A stretch of DNA of 64,000 nucleotides from Kribbella sindirgiensis (GTDB taxonomy: Bacteria; Actinomycetota; Actinomycetes; Propionibacteriales; Kribbellaceae), in the NCBI RefSeq assembly GCF_004331435.1, contig NZ_SJKA01000001.1, positions 1-64,000 of the forward strand. Reading direction: 5' to 3'. This document shows positions 8,885-17,248 of the stretch, in pieces. The notes under the pieces were generated by a model. It was not told where the DNA came from. It saw only the letters and a program-made list of their open reading frames with translations, and did not search any database. The position numbers and the translations under genes were made by a program. Positions within the stretch are counted from its first letter, which is position 1; the number at the start of each line of letters is the position of its first letter.

Positions 8885-9499
8885 CTAGATCCAGCCCGCG
8901 TCCTGGGCCTTCCGGATGGCCTCGATGCGGCTGCGGGATCCGGTCTTGGCGAGGATCCGGGACAGGTAGTTCCGCACGGTGCCCGCGCTGAGGCTGAGCG
9001 TGCGGGCGACCTCCTGAGCCGTCGCGCCGGTGGTGACGTGCCGCAGTACCTCGCACTCACGATCGGTCAGCGGGTTGTCACCGGCCTTCAACGCCGCCAC
9101 AGCGAGTCGTACGTCGACCACGGGCAGCCCCTTCGCGACATCGCGCACCGCCTGCACAAGGAGGTCCGTGGTCGCGTCGGTGGCGATCAACCCGATCCGC
9201 GGCGCCTGCTTCACCAGTGCCAGGCTGGTCGCCGCGATCGCCTCGTGGTCGATCAGCACCAGCACGCCCCGTCCGGCGAGTTTGCGGCAGAGCTCCTCGA
9301 TCCGGATCCGGCCGGGGAGCTGCGGGTCGAGCAGGAACACGTCCGGACGCCGCCCGGCCACCTGGAGGACGTCCTCCGAGCGGTCCAGCTCGGCCACCAC
9401 GTCCAGGTCGTTCTCCCTTGCCAGCACCGCGGCCAGTGCACCACGCACCAACGTGCCGCGATGGCCGAGAGCCACTCGGATCACCGCTTCTGCCCCCAT
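8885..9499 (-). CDS. NarL/LuxR-type DNA-binding response regulator, atypical receiver
   Basis: A 204-aa protein with an N-terminal receiver-like domain and a C-terminal LuxR helix-turn-helix (NPLTDRECEVLRHVTTGATAQEVARTL cut here to its ends, and GTVRNYLSRI). The phospho-acceptor position is kept (FLLDPQLPG, Asp58), but the usual acidic pair near residue 12 is replaced by Gly-His (ALGHRG), so control by phosphorylation is doubtful. The start ATG 9499 is chosen because the receiver fold begins there; ATG 9517 is also possible. It converges on the ABC genes with only 8 nt between stops and is a candidate regulator of the lanthipeptide operon. No partner kinase is in view. Confidence 0.85.
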   Translation of the reverse strand: MGAEAVIRVALGHRGTLVRGALAAVLARENDLDVVAELDRSEDVLQVAGRRPDVFLLDPQLPGRIRIEELCRKLAGRGVLVLIDHEAIAATSLALVKQAPRIGLIATDATTDLLVQAVRDVAKGLPVVDVRLAVAALKAGDNPLTDRECEVLRHVTTGATAQEVARTLSLSAGTVRNYLSRILAKTGSRSRIEAIRKAQDAGWI

Positions 9500-9914
9500 C
9501 ACAATCCGTCGCCTCATCCACCGGAAGCCGCCCCCGATCGACGGCCGGCGGCACCCGTGTCTCGATAACGAGCGAACCGTCCGGACGACACGGGAAGCGC
9601 CGTCGACATGGTCGCGGCACGCGCATTTCGGGCGGTGGCAAACCGATCGGTTCCGCGCTTCGGTCATCGGCGTGTCGGGCCCGGAAACCGTTCTGTTGTT
9701 GGGGTTTCGGAATGTCAGACCATGGAAAAAGTTCGGGGCAGATCGGAATCGGGGGTTGCGTTTCCGCCGAACCTCGCACAGGATGACTCAGGTCGCGCCG
9801 TTACCGGGGCGTGACCGTTCGGACGCCGTCCTGTGACCTGTCCGAGTGCCCCTCCCCTGCACGGGGGGCCTGGTGCGTCCCACCATGCCCAAGCTCACAA
9901 GGAGCGCATTTCAG
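9500..9914. other. Long intergenic leader before the LysM/Rpf-like gene
   Basis: I see no gene in these 415 bp. The half nearer the LysM gene has self-complementary segments: CACAGGA (9777-9783) with TCCTGTG (9829-9835), and ACTCAGGTC opposite GACCTGTCCGAGT just inside and outside them. This suggests a structured 5' leader. Actinobacterial rpf/LysM genes often carry a ydaO (cyclic di-AMP) riboswitch, but I could not find the conserved core of that motif here, so I do not call one. Confidence 0.35.
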
Positions 9915-10535
9915 ATGTCCAAGGCCCGACATGCGCGCGCCCGGCGAAGCACTCGCCGGGTGGCCCGAACCCTCTCCATCGCCGGTCTGGGAGCCGGCAT
10001 CACCGCAGCAGGCGCCGGTGCGGCGTTCGCGACCGACTACCAGGTCAAGGCCGGTGACACCCTCTCCGAGATCGCCCAGGCCAACGGCGCCGACTGGCAC
10101 GAACTGGCCCGGATCAACAACCTGAAGGACCCGAATCTCATCCTGATCGGGCAGACCCTCTCGCTGGACGGCGTGAAGAAGGCCGCCACCCCGGCGCCGA
10201 AGAAGGTCACCAAGAAGTCCGAGGCGAAGAAGTCCGAGAAGACCGAGCGCAAGGCCCGGACCAGCCGTTCCGAGGACCGCCCGTCGACCGGCAAGGCCAA
10301 CCTGAGCGGCGCCTGGGCCAAGGTCGCGAACTGCGAGTCCAGCGGCAACCCGCGCGCGGTGAACCCGGCCGGCTACTACGGGCTGTTCCAGTTCGACCTG
10401 CAGACCTGGCGCAGCGTCGGCGGTTCCGGCAACCCGGCGAAGGCCTCCGCGGCCGAGCAGCTGATGCGCGCGAAGAAGCTCTACGCGCAGCGCGGCGCCT
10501 CTCCGTGGCCCGTCTGCGGCAAGTACCTCCGCTGA
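9915..10535 (+). CDS. Secreted LysM protein with transglycosylase/Rpf-like domain
   Basis: A 206-aa exported cell-wall protein. An Arg-rich N-terminus and hydrophobic segment form a signal peptide ending near AAFA-TDY (about residue 38). One LysM domain follows (YQVKAGDTLSEIA to LIGQTLSLDG), then a Lys-rich linker, then a resuscitation-promoting-factor-like domain with WAKVANCESSGNP, where Glu follows Cys as in the catalytic site, and GYYGLFQFDLQTW. It should bind and cleave peptidoglycan, aiding growth or exit from dormancy. ATG 9915 is chosen for its AAGGAG site at 9899-9904; ATG 9886 and GTG 9846 are in frame upstream but lack one. Confidence 0.9.
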   Translation: MSKARHARARRSTRRVARTLSIAGLGAGITAAGAGAAFATDYQVKAGDTLSEIAQANGADWHELARINNLKDPNLILIGQTLSLDGVKKAATPAPKKVTKKSEAKKSEKTERKARTSRSEDRPSTGKANLSGAWAKVANCESSGNPRAVNPAGYYGLFQFDLQTWRSVGGSGNPAKASAAEQLMRAKKLYAQRGASPWPVCGKYLR

Positions 10536-10542
10536 CCCGGCA

Positions 10543-10587
10543 GCCGGGCGGGTCGGTGGTAGACCGTCCTCCCGCCACCTGCCCGGC
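10543..10587 (+). terminator. Hairpin downstream of the LysM gene
   Basis: GCCGGGC (10543-10549) pairs with GCCCGGC (10581-10587), with further inner pairing (GGTC with GACC). It begins 7 nt after the stop codon of the LysM gene, so it is probably its terminator. There is no T-run. Confidence 0.5.
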
Positions 10588-10600
10588 ACCCCCCTGGACG

Positions 10601-10680
10601 CTTCCCGCCCATCGTGACGGGTTAGTGCGCAACTCATCCGTGAGCGCGATGGGTTGGGAAGCACCACCAGACAGGACCTA
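10601..10680. repeat. Imperfect palindrome plus partial end of the 163-bp element
   Basis: CTTCCCGCCCATCG (10601-10614) pairs with CGATGGGTTGGGAAG (10647-10661), and the inner part (ACGGGTTAGT with ACTCATCCGT) continues the stem. Directly after it, CACCAGACAGGACCTA (10665-10680) is identical to the reverse complement of the left end of the palindromic element copy at 24924. The tail supplies the TAG stop of the methyltransferase that converges on it. It may be a related or decayed member of the same palindrome family, and could serve as a bidirectional terminator. Confidence 0.5.
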
Positions 10681-11328
10681 AGTGCGGGTGATGACCAGCA
10701 TCTCGTCGGCGCCGACCTGGAACTCGTAGGGCACCTTGCGGATCTCAGAGGTCACGCCCTCGAGCGAGTCCAGCAGCTCCGGCAGCCAGGGGATCGACTC
10801 GCCGGCCCCCTGCAGCACCAGCGGGAAGATCCGCACCTCGGCGTTGCTGACGCGGATCAGCTCCCGCAGCGCGGCCTCGTGCCAGTCGCGGTCGTACTTG
10901 TCGGACCAGGTGAACAGCAGGTGCGAGCACAGCACCAGCTCGAACCGCCGATCACCGAACGGCAGGTCCGGCAGTCCCGCGGCGACGTACCGCTCCGGCG
11001 CGGCCGCGACGTCCTGCAGGAACCGGTCGGCCGCCTCGATCCGGTACTGGTCCTTGCGCTCCGGCGACCCGTACCAGTGCCAGACGAAGCTCCCTTCGTG
11101 TTCGCCGATGATCCCCGACGTCGCCGGCAGGCTGCGCCGGACGCTGTCGACGAGTTCGGGATGATCCAGCTCGTACGCCGGATCGACGGCGATCGCGTCG
11201 ACGCCACGGGCCGCAGCCTCGGCGGTGAAGCCGGCGCCGCCCGCGCAGCAGTCGAGTACGGAGTCGGGGAGTTCCTTCAGGTCGAACATCGCTTCGTACT
11301 CGGCGTACGAGCGCGAGGTCACCAGCAC
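10678..11328 (-). CDS. Class I SAM-dependent methyltransferase-like protein
   Basis: A 216-aa protein with the SAM-binding glycine motif LDCCAGGAGF (about residues 24-33), a following acidic strand end (AIAVDPAYE) and a later ELVLCSHLL segment typical of motif IV. The middle part (about 90-115) carries charged residues and no extra domain is visible. The substrate is unknown. It starts 4 nt after the stop of the upstream membrane-protein gene (11333-11974) on the same strand, so the two are probably co-transcribed. Its stop codon lies in the end of a palindromic repeat. Confidence 0.75.
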   Translation of the reverse strand: MLVTSRSYAEYEAMFDLKELPDSVLDCCAGGAGFTAEAAARGVDAIAVDPAYELDHPELVDSVRRSLPATSGIIGEHEGSFVWHWYGSPERKDQYRIEAADRFLQDVAAAPERYVAAGLPDLPFGDRRFELVLCSHLLFTWSDKYDRDWHEAALRELIRVSNAEVRIFPLVLQGAGESIPWLPELLDSLEGVTSEIRKVPYEFQVGADEMLVITRT

Positions 11329-11332
11329 GGGT

Positions 11333-11974
11333 CTACCTTTCGACGGTTGTCTTCCGGCGCAGGCGGCGATCGAGGGTGGTCGCCCCCGCCGCCAGAGCCA
11401 GGAACAGTACCGCCACCAGCAGACAGTTCAGTAGCACCCGCCCGTACCCGTGGTCGTCGACGTTCACGAACGGGTACGGATAGAAGTGCACGAACGCCCC
11501 GCGGATCAGGGTGAACGCGAGCCACAGCAACGGGAACACGATCGACCACCCGACGATCCGCCAGTCGGTCTGGTCCCGCGGTCCGAACAGCAGCCAGCCG
11601 AGTACGCCGACGACCGGGGCAATGGTGTGCAGCAGGAGGTTCGCCACCCACGCCCAGCCGCTCAGGTCGTCCAGCCCTGCCAGCGCCGTGTGGTAGACGA
11701 TCCCGGTCACCGCGATGCACAGCACGCCGTTCAGCCGCAGCGTCTTGAACAGCTCACCGTGCGAACGGCCCGGCCACAGCGCGAGCACGAGCGCCGTACC
11801 GCCGAGCAGCAGGTTCGACTGGATCGTGAAGTACGCGAACACGTTGAAGAAGCGTTCGGGCGCGGTGGAGAAGAAGCCCTCCTCGTTCTGCGCCGACAGC
11901 GGCAACTGAATCCCGATTCCCGCGACGACCACCGCAACGGTCAGCCACGTCCAGATACGCCCCGTCATCGTCAT
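11333..11974 (-). CDS. Pr6Pr-family integral membrane protein
   Basis: A 213-aa polytopic membrane protein with about six hydrophobic segments. The sequence features FFNVFAYFTIQSNLLLGG, VTGIVYHTAL and LLLHTIAPVVGVLGWLLFGP match the bacterial family usually named Pr6Pr membrane protein, whose function is not established. The C-terminus ends in a basic tail (DRRLRRK). It lies just upstream of the methyltransferase gene in the same direction. No promoter or binding site stands out before it. Confidence 0.75.
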   Translation of the reverse strand: MTMTGRIWTWLTVAVVVAGIGIQLPLSAQNEEGFFSTAPERFFNVFAYFTIQSNLLLGGTALVLALWPGRSHGELFKTLRLNGVLCIAVTGIVYHTALAGLDDLSGWAWVANLLLHTIAPVVGVLGWLLFGPRDQTDWRIVGWSIVFPLLWLAFTLIRGAFVHFYPYPFVNVDDHGYGRVLLNCLLVAVLFLALAAGATTLDRRLRRKTTVER

Positions 11975-12014
11975 AATCGCAATGTACGACGACCACGCCG
12001 CGCGCGTGGGGAGA

Positions 12015-12563
12015 TCAGACCGACTGCTTCTCCCGCGCCTCCGGCTCGGCGCCCTCGAACGAGTAGCTGAACGAGACGATCGCGTCGATCACCAGCACGA
12101 TGGTCCAGGTCCACGCCGGCCCGAGCGCCGCGTCGTACCCGCGGCCGGAGAGCAGGCCGAGGCCGACCATGATGCCGACACCGACGGCGTACGCGAGCAG
12201 GTGCCGGAACCAGCCCGCACGTTCGCGGCGGGCACGCTCCGGCCCCTTCTTCGGCGGCTTCACCGGACGCGGCGCACCTCCCATGTAGTGCGCGGCCCAG
12301 CCGTCCGCCCACTTCAGCGTCTGGTGCCCGAACCCGACACTGACGCCGATGAAGATCGCGGCCAGCGAGTGCTTGAACGCAGGCTCGCCCCCGCGATGGA
12401 TGTCCAGGACGCTCGCGACCAGCATCACGACGTCGACCAGCGGTACGCCGGCCAGCAGTACGAGACCGGCCTTCGGCTGCCGCAGCAGGTAGCGCGTCAC
12501 CATGCCGGCGGCGAGCAGGACCCAGAATCCGATCTCACACGCGGCGATCACAGCGATCAGCAC
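12015..12563 (-). CDS. Integral membrane protein of unknown function
   Basis: A 182-aa protein with about five predicted membrane spans: residues 1-22, 32-50, 65-80, 122-142 and 150-168 are strongly hydrophobic. A basic, Pro/Lys-rich cytoplasmic loop (VKPPKKGPERARRER) lies in the middle. I do not recognise the family with confidence. It is divergent from a TetR regulator at 12641, with a palindrome in the 77-bp gap, so it is the likely target of that repressor. Confidence 0.65.
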   Translation of the reverse strand: MLIAVIAACEIGFWVLLAAGMVTRYLLRQPKAGLVLLAGVPLVDVVMLVASVLDIHRGGEPAFKHSLAAIFIGVSVGFGHQTLKWADGWAAHYMGGAPRPVKPPKKGPERARRERAGWFRHLLAYAVGVGIMVGLGLLSGRGYDAALGPAWTWTIVLVIDAIVSFSYSFEGAEPEAREKQSV

Positions 12564-12597
12564 AGCGTTCCCCTCCCGAGAATGTTTTCAGTACGAC

Positions 12598-12621
12598 TGT
12601 GTTGTAAACGAGACTAACACA
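12598..12621. promoter_or_regulatory. Probable TetR operator
   Basis: TGTGTTGTAAACGAGACTAACACA spans 24 bp, here given by its ends: TGTGTT at 12598-12603 and AACACA at 12616-12621, exact inverted repeats. It lies between a membrane-protein gene and the divergent TetR gene, where an autoregulatory operator would be expected. Confidence 0.55.
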
Positions 12622-12640
12622 GATGTGCTAAAAAGGACGG

Positions 12641-13249
12641 GTGCCGAAGATCGTCGACCACGCCACCCGCCGCGAGGAGATCGCCGAGGCGCTCTGGCGG
12701 GTGGTACGCCGGGACGGGATCCGCGCGGCCTCGGTCCGTACCGTCGCCGCCGAGGCGGGCTGGTCGGCGGGCGCGGTGCGTTACTACTTCCCCGACCAGG
12801 ACGGGCTGCTCAGCTTCGCGATGGACCTGGTGTCGCGCCGGGTGACCGAGCGGATCAGCAAGATCGAGCACAAAGGCAGCGTGCAGACCATCGTGCTGCG
12901 CTACCTCGACGAGGTCCTTCCCTTGGACGCCGAGCGCCGAGCCGAGTTCGACGTCTGGCTGGCGTTCACCGCGCAGGCCCGTGCCGAATCCGACGCCGGC
13001 GCCCTGCAGGAGCACCTCGACACGGTCCACAACGGACTGCGTCAACTCTGCGAGTCACTGCTCCGCTCACTCGCCGATGCGGGCGTCCTGAGGCAGGGTC
13101 TCGATCTGCGCCGCGAGGTCGACCTGCTGCACGCCGTACTCGACGGCCTCGCACTGCACGCGGCGATCCAGCCCGCGCGCACCACGCCGTCGCGACTGCG
13201 GCAGTTGATGCGCCACCATCTGGAGTCGCTGATGGCCGAAAACCCCTGA
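12641..13249 (+). CDS. TetR-family transcriptional regulator
   Basis: A 202-aa repressor-type protein. Residues about 8-55 form the TetR DNA-binding domain: RREEIAEALWRVV, then ASVRTVAAEAGWSAGAVRYYFPDQDGLL. The C-terminal helical ligand domain (about 70-195) is of the TetR_C BetI-like kind. The start is GTG 12641. It is divergent from the membrane protein at 12015-12563, which it probably controls together with itself through the palindrome at 12598-12621. The ligand is unknown. Confidence 0.88.
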   Translation: MPKIVDHATRREEIAEALWRVVRRDGIRAASVRTVAAEAGWSAGAVRYYFPDQDGLLSFAMDLVSRRVTERISKIEHKGSVQTIVLRYLDEVLPLDAERRAEFDVWLAFTAQARAESDAGALQEHLDTVHNGLRQLCESLLRSLADAGVLRQGLDLRREVDLLHAVLDGLALHAAIQPARTTPSRLRQLMRHHLESLMAENP

Positions 13250-13321
13250 CAAACCTGGGGTTTTCGGAGAAGAATCGCCGAGACCGGACTAAAACCTCGC
13301 GGCACGTGGCACGATCACCGC

Positions 13322-13834
13322 ATGGAGTCCGAGGGGGTGATCGTCGTCAGTGGAATCATGGCGGCGGGGAAGTCGTCGGTGTCCCAAATGCTCGCCGAGA
13401 GATTCCAGTACGGCGTGCATCTTCGGGGGGACGTTTTCCGGCGAATGATCGTCAGCGGTCAGGCCTCGATGGCCGACGACGTACTCGAGGCGCAACGGCA
13501 GTTGCAGTTGCGCTACCGGCTGGCCTGCAAGGCCGCCGACGAGTACGCGAACGCCGGTTTCACGGTGGTGCTGCAGGACGTGGTGATCGGTGAACTGCTG
13601 CGCGAATTCCTGGACGGCATCCAGACCCGGCCGCGCTACCTCGTCGTCCTGACGCCGCGGCCGGAGGTCATCTCGACCCGGCTCGGCGGCGCGCATCATC
13701 TGGTCGACGAGCTCGACTACGAACTGCACGCGTTCAGTCCGCGGCGCGGCTTGTGGCTGGACAACTCCGATCTGTCGGTCGGCGAGACCGTGGACGCGAT
13801 CCTCGGGCGTCTCGACGAGGCACGCTTCGACTGA
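13322..13834 (+). CDS. P-loop kinase / phosphotransferase-like protein
   Basis: A 170-aa small NTPase with a Walker A loop, SGIMAAGKSSVSQML (about residues 10-24), LHLRGD-like substrate-loop sequence HLRGDVFRRM, and a C-terminal DNSDLSVGETVDAI segment. Size and motifs match the AAA/zeta-like or chloramphenicol phosphotransferase-like kinase group, which phosphorylate small molecules or act as repair kinases. The actual substrate cannot be read. It sits alone between TetR and the molybdopterin oxidoreductase, 34 nt from the latter. Confidence 0.7.
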   Translation: MESEGVIVVSGIMAAGKSSVSQMLAERFQYGVHLRGDVFRRMIVSGQASMADDVLEAQRQLQLRYRLACKAADEYANAGFTVVLQDVVIGELLREFLDGIQTRPRYLVVLTPRPEVISTRLGGAHHLVDELDYELHAFSPRRGLWLDNSDLSVGETVDAILGRLDEARFD

Positions 13835-13868
13835 TGCGGCCCGCGCTACCCGAGGGTAGTTTGAGTGG

Positions 13869-15971
13869 ATGACCGTACGGCGGACGTCCTGCAATCTCTG
13901 TGAAGCGATCTGCGGTGTCCTGGTGACCGTCGAGGACGGGCGCGTCACCGACATCCGCGGTGACGAGTCCGACCCGCTGTCGCGCGGTCACATCTGCCCG
14001 AAGGCGGTCGCGCTGCGCGATCTCCAGGAGGATCCCGACCGGTTGACCACACCGGTACGCCGGACGCCGGACGGCTGGCAGGAGATCGGCTGGGACGCGG
14101 CGTACGAGCTCGTCGTCGGCAAGCTCACCGGGATCCAGCGCGAGCACGGGCGGAACGCGGTCGGCGTGTACCTGGGGAACCCGAACGTGCACAGTCTCGG
14201 CGCGCTCACCCACCTGCCGACGATGGTCCGGCAGTTGCGGACCCGGAACCGGTTCAGCGCGACGTCGATCGACCAGTTGCCGCACATGCTCGCGTCGTAC
14301 CTGCTGTACGGGCACCAGTTGATGGTCGCGATACCGGATATCGACCGGACGTCGTACCTGTTGATGCTCGGGGCGAACCCGTTGGCGTCGAACGGGAGCA
14401 TGATGACCGCGCCCGGGTTCGGAAAACGGTTGAAGGAGTTGCGGAAACGCGGCGGAAAGCTGGTCGTCGTCGATCCCCGCCGGACCGAGACTGCAGCGGT
14501 TTCCGACGAGCACCATTTCGTCCGTCCGGGCACGGACGCGGCGTTTCTGCTCGCGGTCATCCACGAGGTGATCACGCAGGGCTTCGCGCGGCCGGCGGCG
14601 TACGTCGACGGGTTCGAGGCCGTGGAGGCTGCGGTCGAGGCGTGGACGCCGGAACGGGCCGCGGGCGTCACCGGCATCCCGGCGGACGTGATCCGGCGGA
14701 TCGCCCAGGAATTCGGCGCGGCCGAGCGGGCGGCCTGTTACGGGCGGGTCGGGGTGTCGACGCAGCAGTTCGGCGCGATCTGCCAGTGGGCGATCCAGGT
14801 GCTGAACATCATCACCGGAAACCTCGACCGGCCCGGCGGGACGATGTTCCCGCGGCCGGCCGTGAACCCGTTGCTCGGGCTCGGACGCGGGCATGTCGGC
14901 GTCTGGAAGAGCCGGGTGCGCGGGTTGCCGGAGTTCGGCGGTGAGCTGCCGGTGTCGACGATGGCCGAGGAGATCCTGACGCCGGGCGAGGGCCAGATCC
15001 GCGCGATGGTCACGGTCGCCGGGAACCCGGTGCTGTCGACACCGGACGGACGGCGGCTGGACGAGGCGCTCGGGTCACTGGACTTCATGGTCGCGGTGGA
15101 TCCGTACATCAACGAGACGACGCGGCACGCCGACGTGATCCTGCCGCCCGCGCCGCCCCTGGAGCGGGACCACTACGACATCGTGTTCCATCAACTGGCG
15201 GTGCGGAACACGGCGCGCTGGAACGACGCCGTACTCCCGAAACCCGCATCGGCGCGGCACGACTGGGAGATCTTCCGCGATCTCGGGCTCGCCTTGGTAC
15301 GACGTACTCCGTGGAGCCGGCGCCGGGTCGAGACGACGGTGCGGCTGCGGTTGTCGCCGCGGCGGATCGTGGACGCGGGGCTGCGGATCGGGCCGTATCG
15401 GCTGTCGGTCGGGAAGTTGCGGCGTTCGCCGGGCGGGATCGACCTGGGGCCGCTGCAGCCGGCACTGCCCGGGGCTCTGCACAAGAAGTCGAAGCGGATC
15501 GATCTTGCGCAGCGGATGATCCTGGACGATCTGCCGCGACTGGACGCGTTGACCACCGTCGCGGTCGACGAGCTCCTGCTGATCGGCCGCCGGCACCTGC
15601 GGAACAACAACTCCTGGATGCACAACTCCGCGCGGCTGGTGAAGGGGAAGCCGCGCCACCAGCTCCTGATGCATCCGCACGACCTGGCCGACCGCGACCT
15701 CGCCGACGGCCAGCTGGTGACCGTCACCTCCGCGGCCGGCTCGATCGCGGTAGAGGTTGCCTCCAGCAACGACATCATGCCGGGGGTGGTCAGCCTGCCG
15801 CACGGCTTCGGCCACAACCGGCCCGGCACGCAGCTGACGATCGCCAACCGTGTCGACGGATCGAGCGCGAACGACATCACCGACGCGGCCTTCATCGACC
15901 CCACGGCAGGCACCGCGGCCGTCAACGGAGTCCCCGTCACGGTCACCGCGGGGCAGAGCTCTCCCGAATGA
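13869..15971 (+). CDS. Molybdopterin-dependent oxidoreductase (FdhF/DMSO reductase superfamily)
   Basis: A 700-aa enzyme carrying a bis-pterin molybdenum cofactor and one [4Fe-4S] cluster. The N-terminal cluster motif is visible as CNLCEAICG (Cys9, Cys12, Cys16), with the fourth Cys in GHICPKAV. Cofactor-binding segments follow (LMLGANPLASNG, VVVDPRRTET, QWAIQVLNIITGNLDRPGG by its ends), and the C-terminal beta-barrel domain has LMHPHDLADRDLADG. No partner electron-transfer or membrane subunit is adjacent, so it may be a soluble single-subunit enzyme. The substrate (formate, nitrate or another) is not decided. Its end overlaps the convergent LacI gene by 29 bp. Confidence 0.85.
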   Translation: MTVRRTSCNLCEAICGVLVTVEDGRVTDIRGDESDPLSRGHICPKAVALRDLQEDPDRLTTPVRRTPDGWQEIGWDAAYELVVGKLTGIQREHGRNAVGVYLGNPNVHSLGALTHLPTMVRQLRTRNRFSATSIDQLPHMLASYLLYGHQLMVAIPDIDRTSYLLMLGANPLASNGSMMTAPGFGKRLKELRKRGGKLVVVDPRRTETAAVSDEHHFVRPGTDAAFLLAVIHEVITQGFARPAAYVDGFEAVEAAVEAWTPERAAGVTGIPADVIRRIAQEFGAAERAACYGRVGVSTQQFGAICQWAIQVLNIITGNLDRPGGTMFPRPAVNPLLGLGRGHVGVWKSRVRGLPEFGGELPVSTMAEEILTPGEGQIRAMVTVAGNPVLSTPDGRRLDEALGSLDFMVAVDPYINETTRHADVILPPAPPLERDHYDIVFHQLAVRNTARWNDAVLPKPASARHDWEIFRDLGLALVRRTPWSRRRVETTVRLRLSPRRIVDAGLRIGPYRLSVGKLRRSPGGIDLGPLQPALPGALHKKSKRIDLAQRMILDDLPRLDALTTVAVDELLLIGRRHLRNNNSWMHNSARLVKGKPRHQLLMHPHDLADRDLADGQLVTVTSAAGSIAVEVASSNDIMPGVVSLPHGFGHNRPGTQLTIANRVDGSSANDITDAAFIDPTAGTAAVNGVPVTVTAGQSSPE

Positions 15972-16950
15972 GCAGCAGCGGCGTCGAGTACAGGTGCGCC
16001 TGCGGTTGCGCGCCCGCCAGGACATCCAGCAGGCGGTGCATCACCTCGGCGCCGTAGCCGACCACGTTGTGACTCAGGGCCGTGAGGGTCGGATGCGTGA
16101 TCCGGCACAGCGGCGAGTCGTCCCAGGCGACCAGCGTGATGTCGTCGGGGATGCGCAGGCCGAGCGCCTGAATGACGGCCAGTCCGGCGACCGCCATCAG
16201 GTCGTTGTCGTAGATGATCGCCGTCGGCCGCGGGATCGCGGCCAGTACGTCGCGGGTCGCGTCGGCACCTTGTGTCGCCGAGAAGTCGGTGTGATGGACC
16301 ATCGCTGTCAGCGCGAGCCGCCGGGCGGCCACGTCGTACGCCTGGTCACGGATCCAGACGTCGCCGAACTCGGGCGGACCGGCGATCCGCGCGATCACCC
16401 GGTGCCCGAGCGACTCCACATGATCGAGCGCCGCGGTCATCGCCGCGGTGGCGTCCGTCCAGACGCACGGCATCCCGTCCGCGAGCGCGGGATCGCCGAC
16501 CAGAACGGCCGGCAGACCGAGTTTGCGCAGTACCGGGATGCGCGGATCGGCGACCCGGAGATCGACGACGATCACTCCGTCGACGCGACGCTCGGCGGCC
16601 CACTTCCGGTACGTCGCGACTTCCTCGTCCAGGTCGGCGACGACCTGCAGGGCGAGCGCGAACGACTTCTCCGACAGGACCGATTCGACGCCGCCGACGA
16701 AGCCCATGAAGTACGGCTCCTCGATCAGCGTCTGCGCGGATCTGGCGAGTACCAGCCCGAACGTCTCACTGCGCGCGGCGGACAGTTGCCGCGCGGCCCG
16801 GTTCGGCACCCACTCCAGTTCGGCGGCGACCTTCAGCACGCGCGCCCGGGTCGCCTCCGACACCCCGGGCTGGTTGTTGAGCGCGTACGACACCGCTCCT
16901 TGGGAGACCCCACAACGCCGGGCGATCTCCTTGATGGTCACACGAGACAC
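15943..16950 (-). CDS. LacI-family transcriptional regulator
   Basis: A 335-aa repressor with an N-terminal LacI helix-turn-helix (VTIKEIARRCGVSQGAVSYALNN by its ends, residues about 4-26) and hinge, followed by a periplasmic-binding-like sugar domain (TFGLVLARSAQ to RESSAPR). GTG 16950 is chosen because it sits at the start of the HTH and has GGAGGG upstream; longer in-frame starts up to 17049 exist. It is divergent from the sugar isomerase, dehydrogenase, SGNH and beta-mannosidase genes, and two AACCGGTT sites there are of the kind LacI proteins bind. Sugar-induced derepression is the likely mode. Confidence 0.9.
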   Translation of the reverse strand: MSRVTIKEIARRCGVSQGAVSYALNNQPGVSEATRARVLKVAAELEWVPNRAARQLSAARSETFGLVLARSAQTLIEEPYFMGFVGGVESVLSEKSFALALQVVADLDEEVATYRKWAAERRVDGVIVVDLRVADPRIPVLRKLGLPAVLVGDPALADGMPCVWTDATAAMTAALDHVESLGHRVIARIAGPPEFGDVWIRDQAYDVAARRLALTAMVHHTDFSATQGADATRDVLAAIPRPTAIIYDNDLMAVAGLAVIQALGLRIPDDITLVAWDDSPLCRITHPTLTALSHNVVGYGAEVMHRLLDVLAGAQPQAHLYSTPLLLIRESSAPR

Positions 16951-17056
16951 GACGACACCCTCCTCACGGGCGGCCGGATCGCTGACGGTCGATCCAGCAC
17001 CCTTCAGTGTTGCGCCGTTTCCACCCTCTGTCATCACCTGGGCACACAAAGTGACC

Positions 17057-17068
17057 GTTTGATCAAAC
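17057..17068. promoter_or_regulatory. Palindrome GTTTGATCAAAC upstream of the LacI gene
   Basis: A perfect 12-bp palindrome lies 106 bp upstream of the chosen LacI start. It lacks the central CpG usual for LacI-family operators, so it may bind another regulator or be part of the lacI promoter region. Confidence 0.35.
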
Positions 17069-17175
17069 CTCTGCCCCGCGGGCGAAAACCGGGGATTTCG
17101 GGCTTGGTGACCGCCCAGTCGTTGGGCGGAGGGTGGTGTGGACCGGGGCGGTTGGGATACGGTTTCCTTCGTTAC

Positions 17176-17187
17176 TTAACCGGTTCG
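17176..17187. promoter_or_regulatory. Probable LacI-family operator upstream of the sugar operon
   Basis: TTAACCGGTTCG contains the palindrome AACCGGTT (17178-17185) with a central CpG, typical of LacI-family operators. It lies 61 bp before the isomerase start. The same core recurs at 19739-19746 before the beta-mannosidase gene, supporting a shared regulon under the LacI protein at 15943. Confidence 0.65.
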
Positions 17188-17248
17188 GCTTATCAGTCGG
17201 CGTCCACCCCAGGGCAGCGGGTCACGGCGCCGCCGACAAGGAGAAACC

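Noticed and set aside
9500-9914. Possible ydaO (cyclic di-AMP) riboswitch before the LysM/Rpf gene
   Set aside because: The gene context suits it, but I could not find the conserved core blocks; only generic stems are visible.
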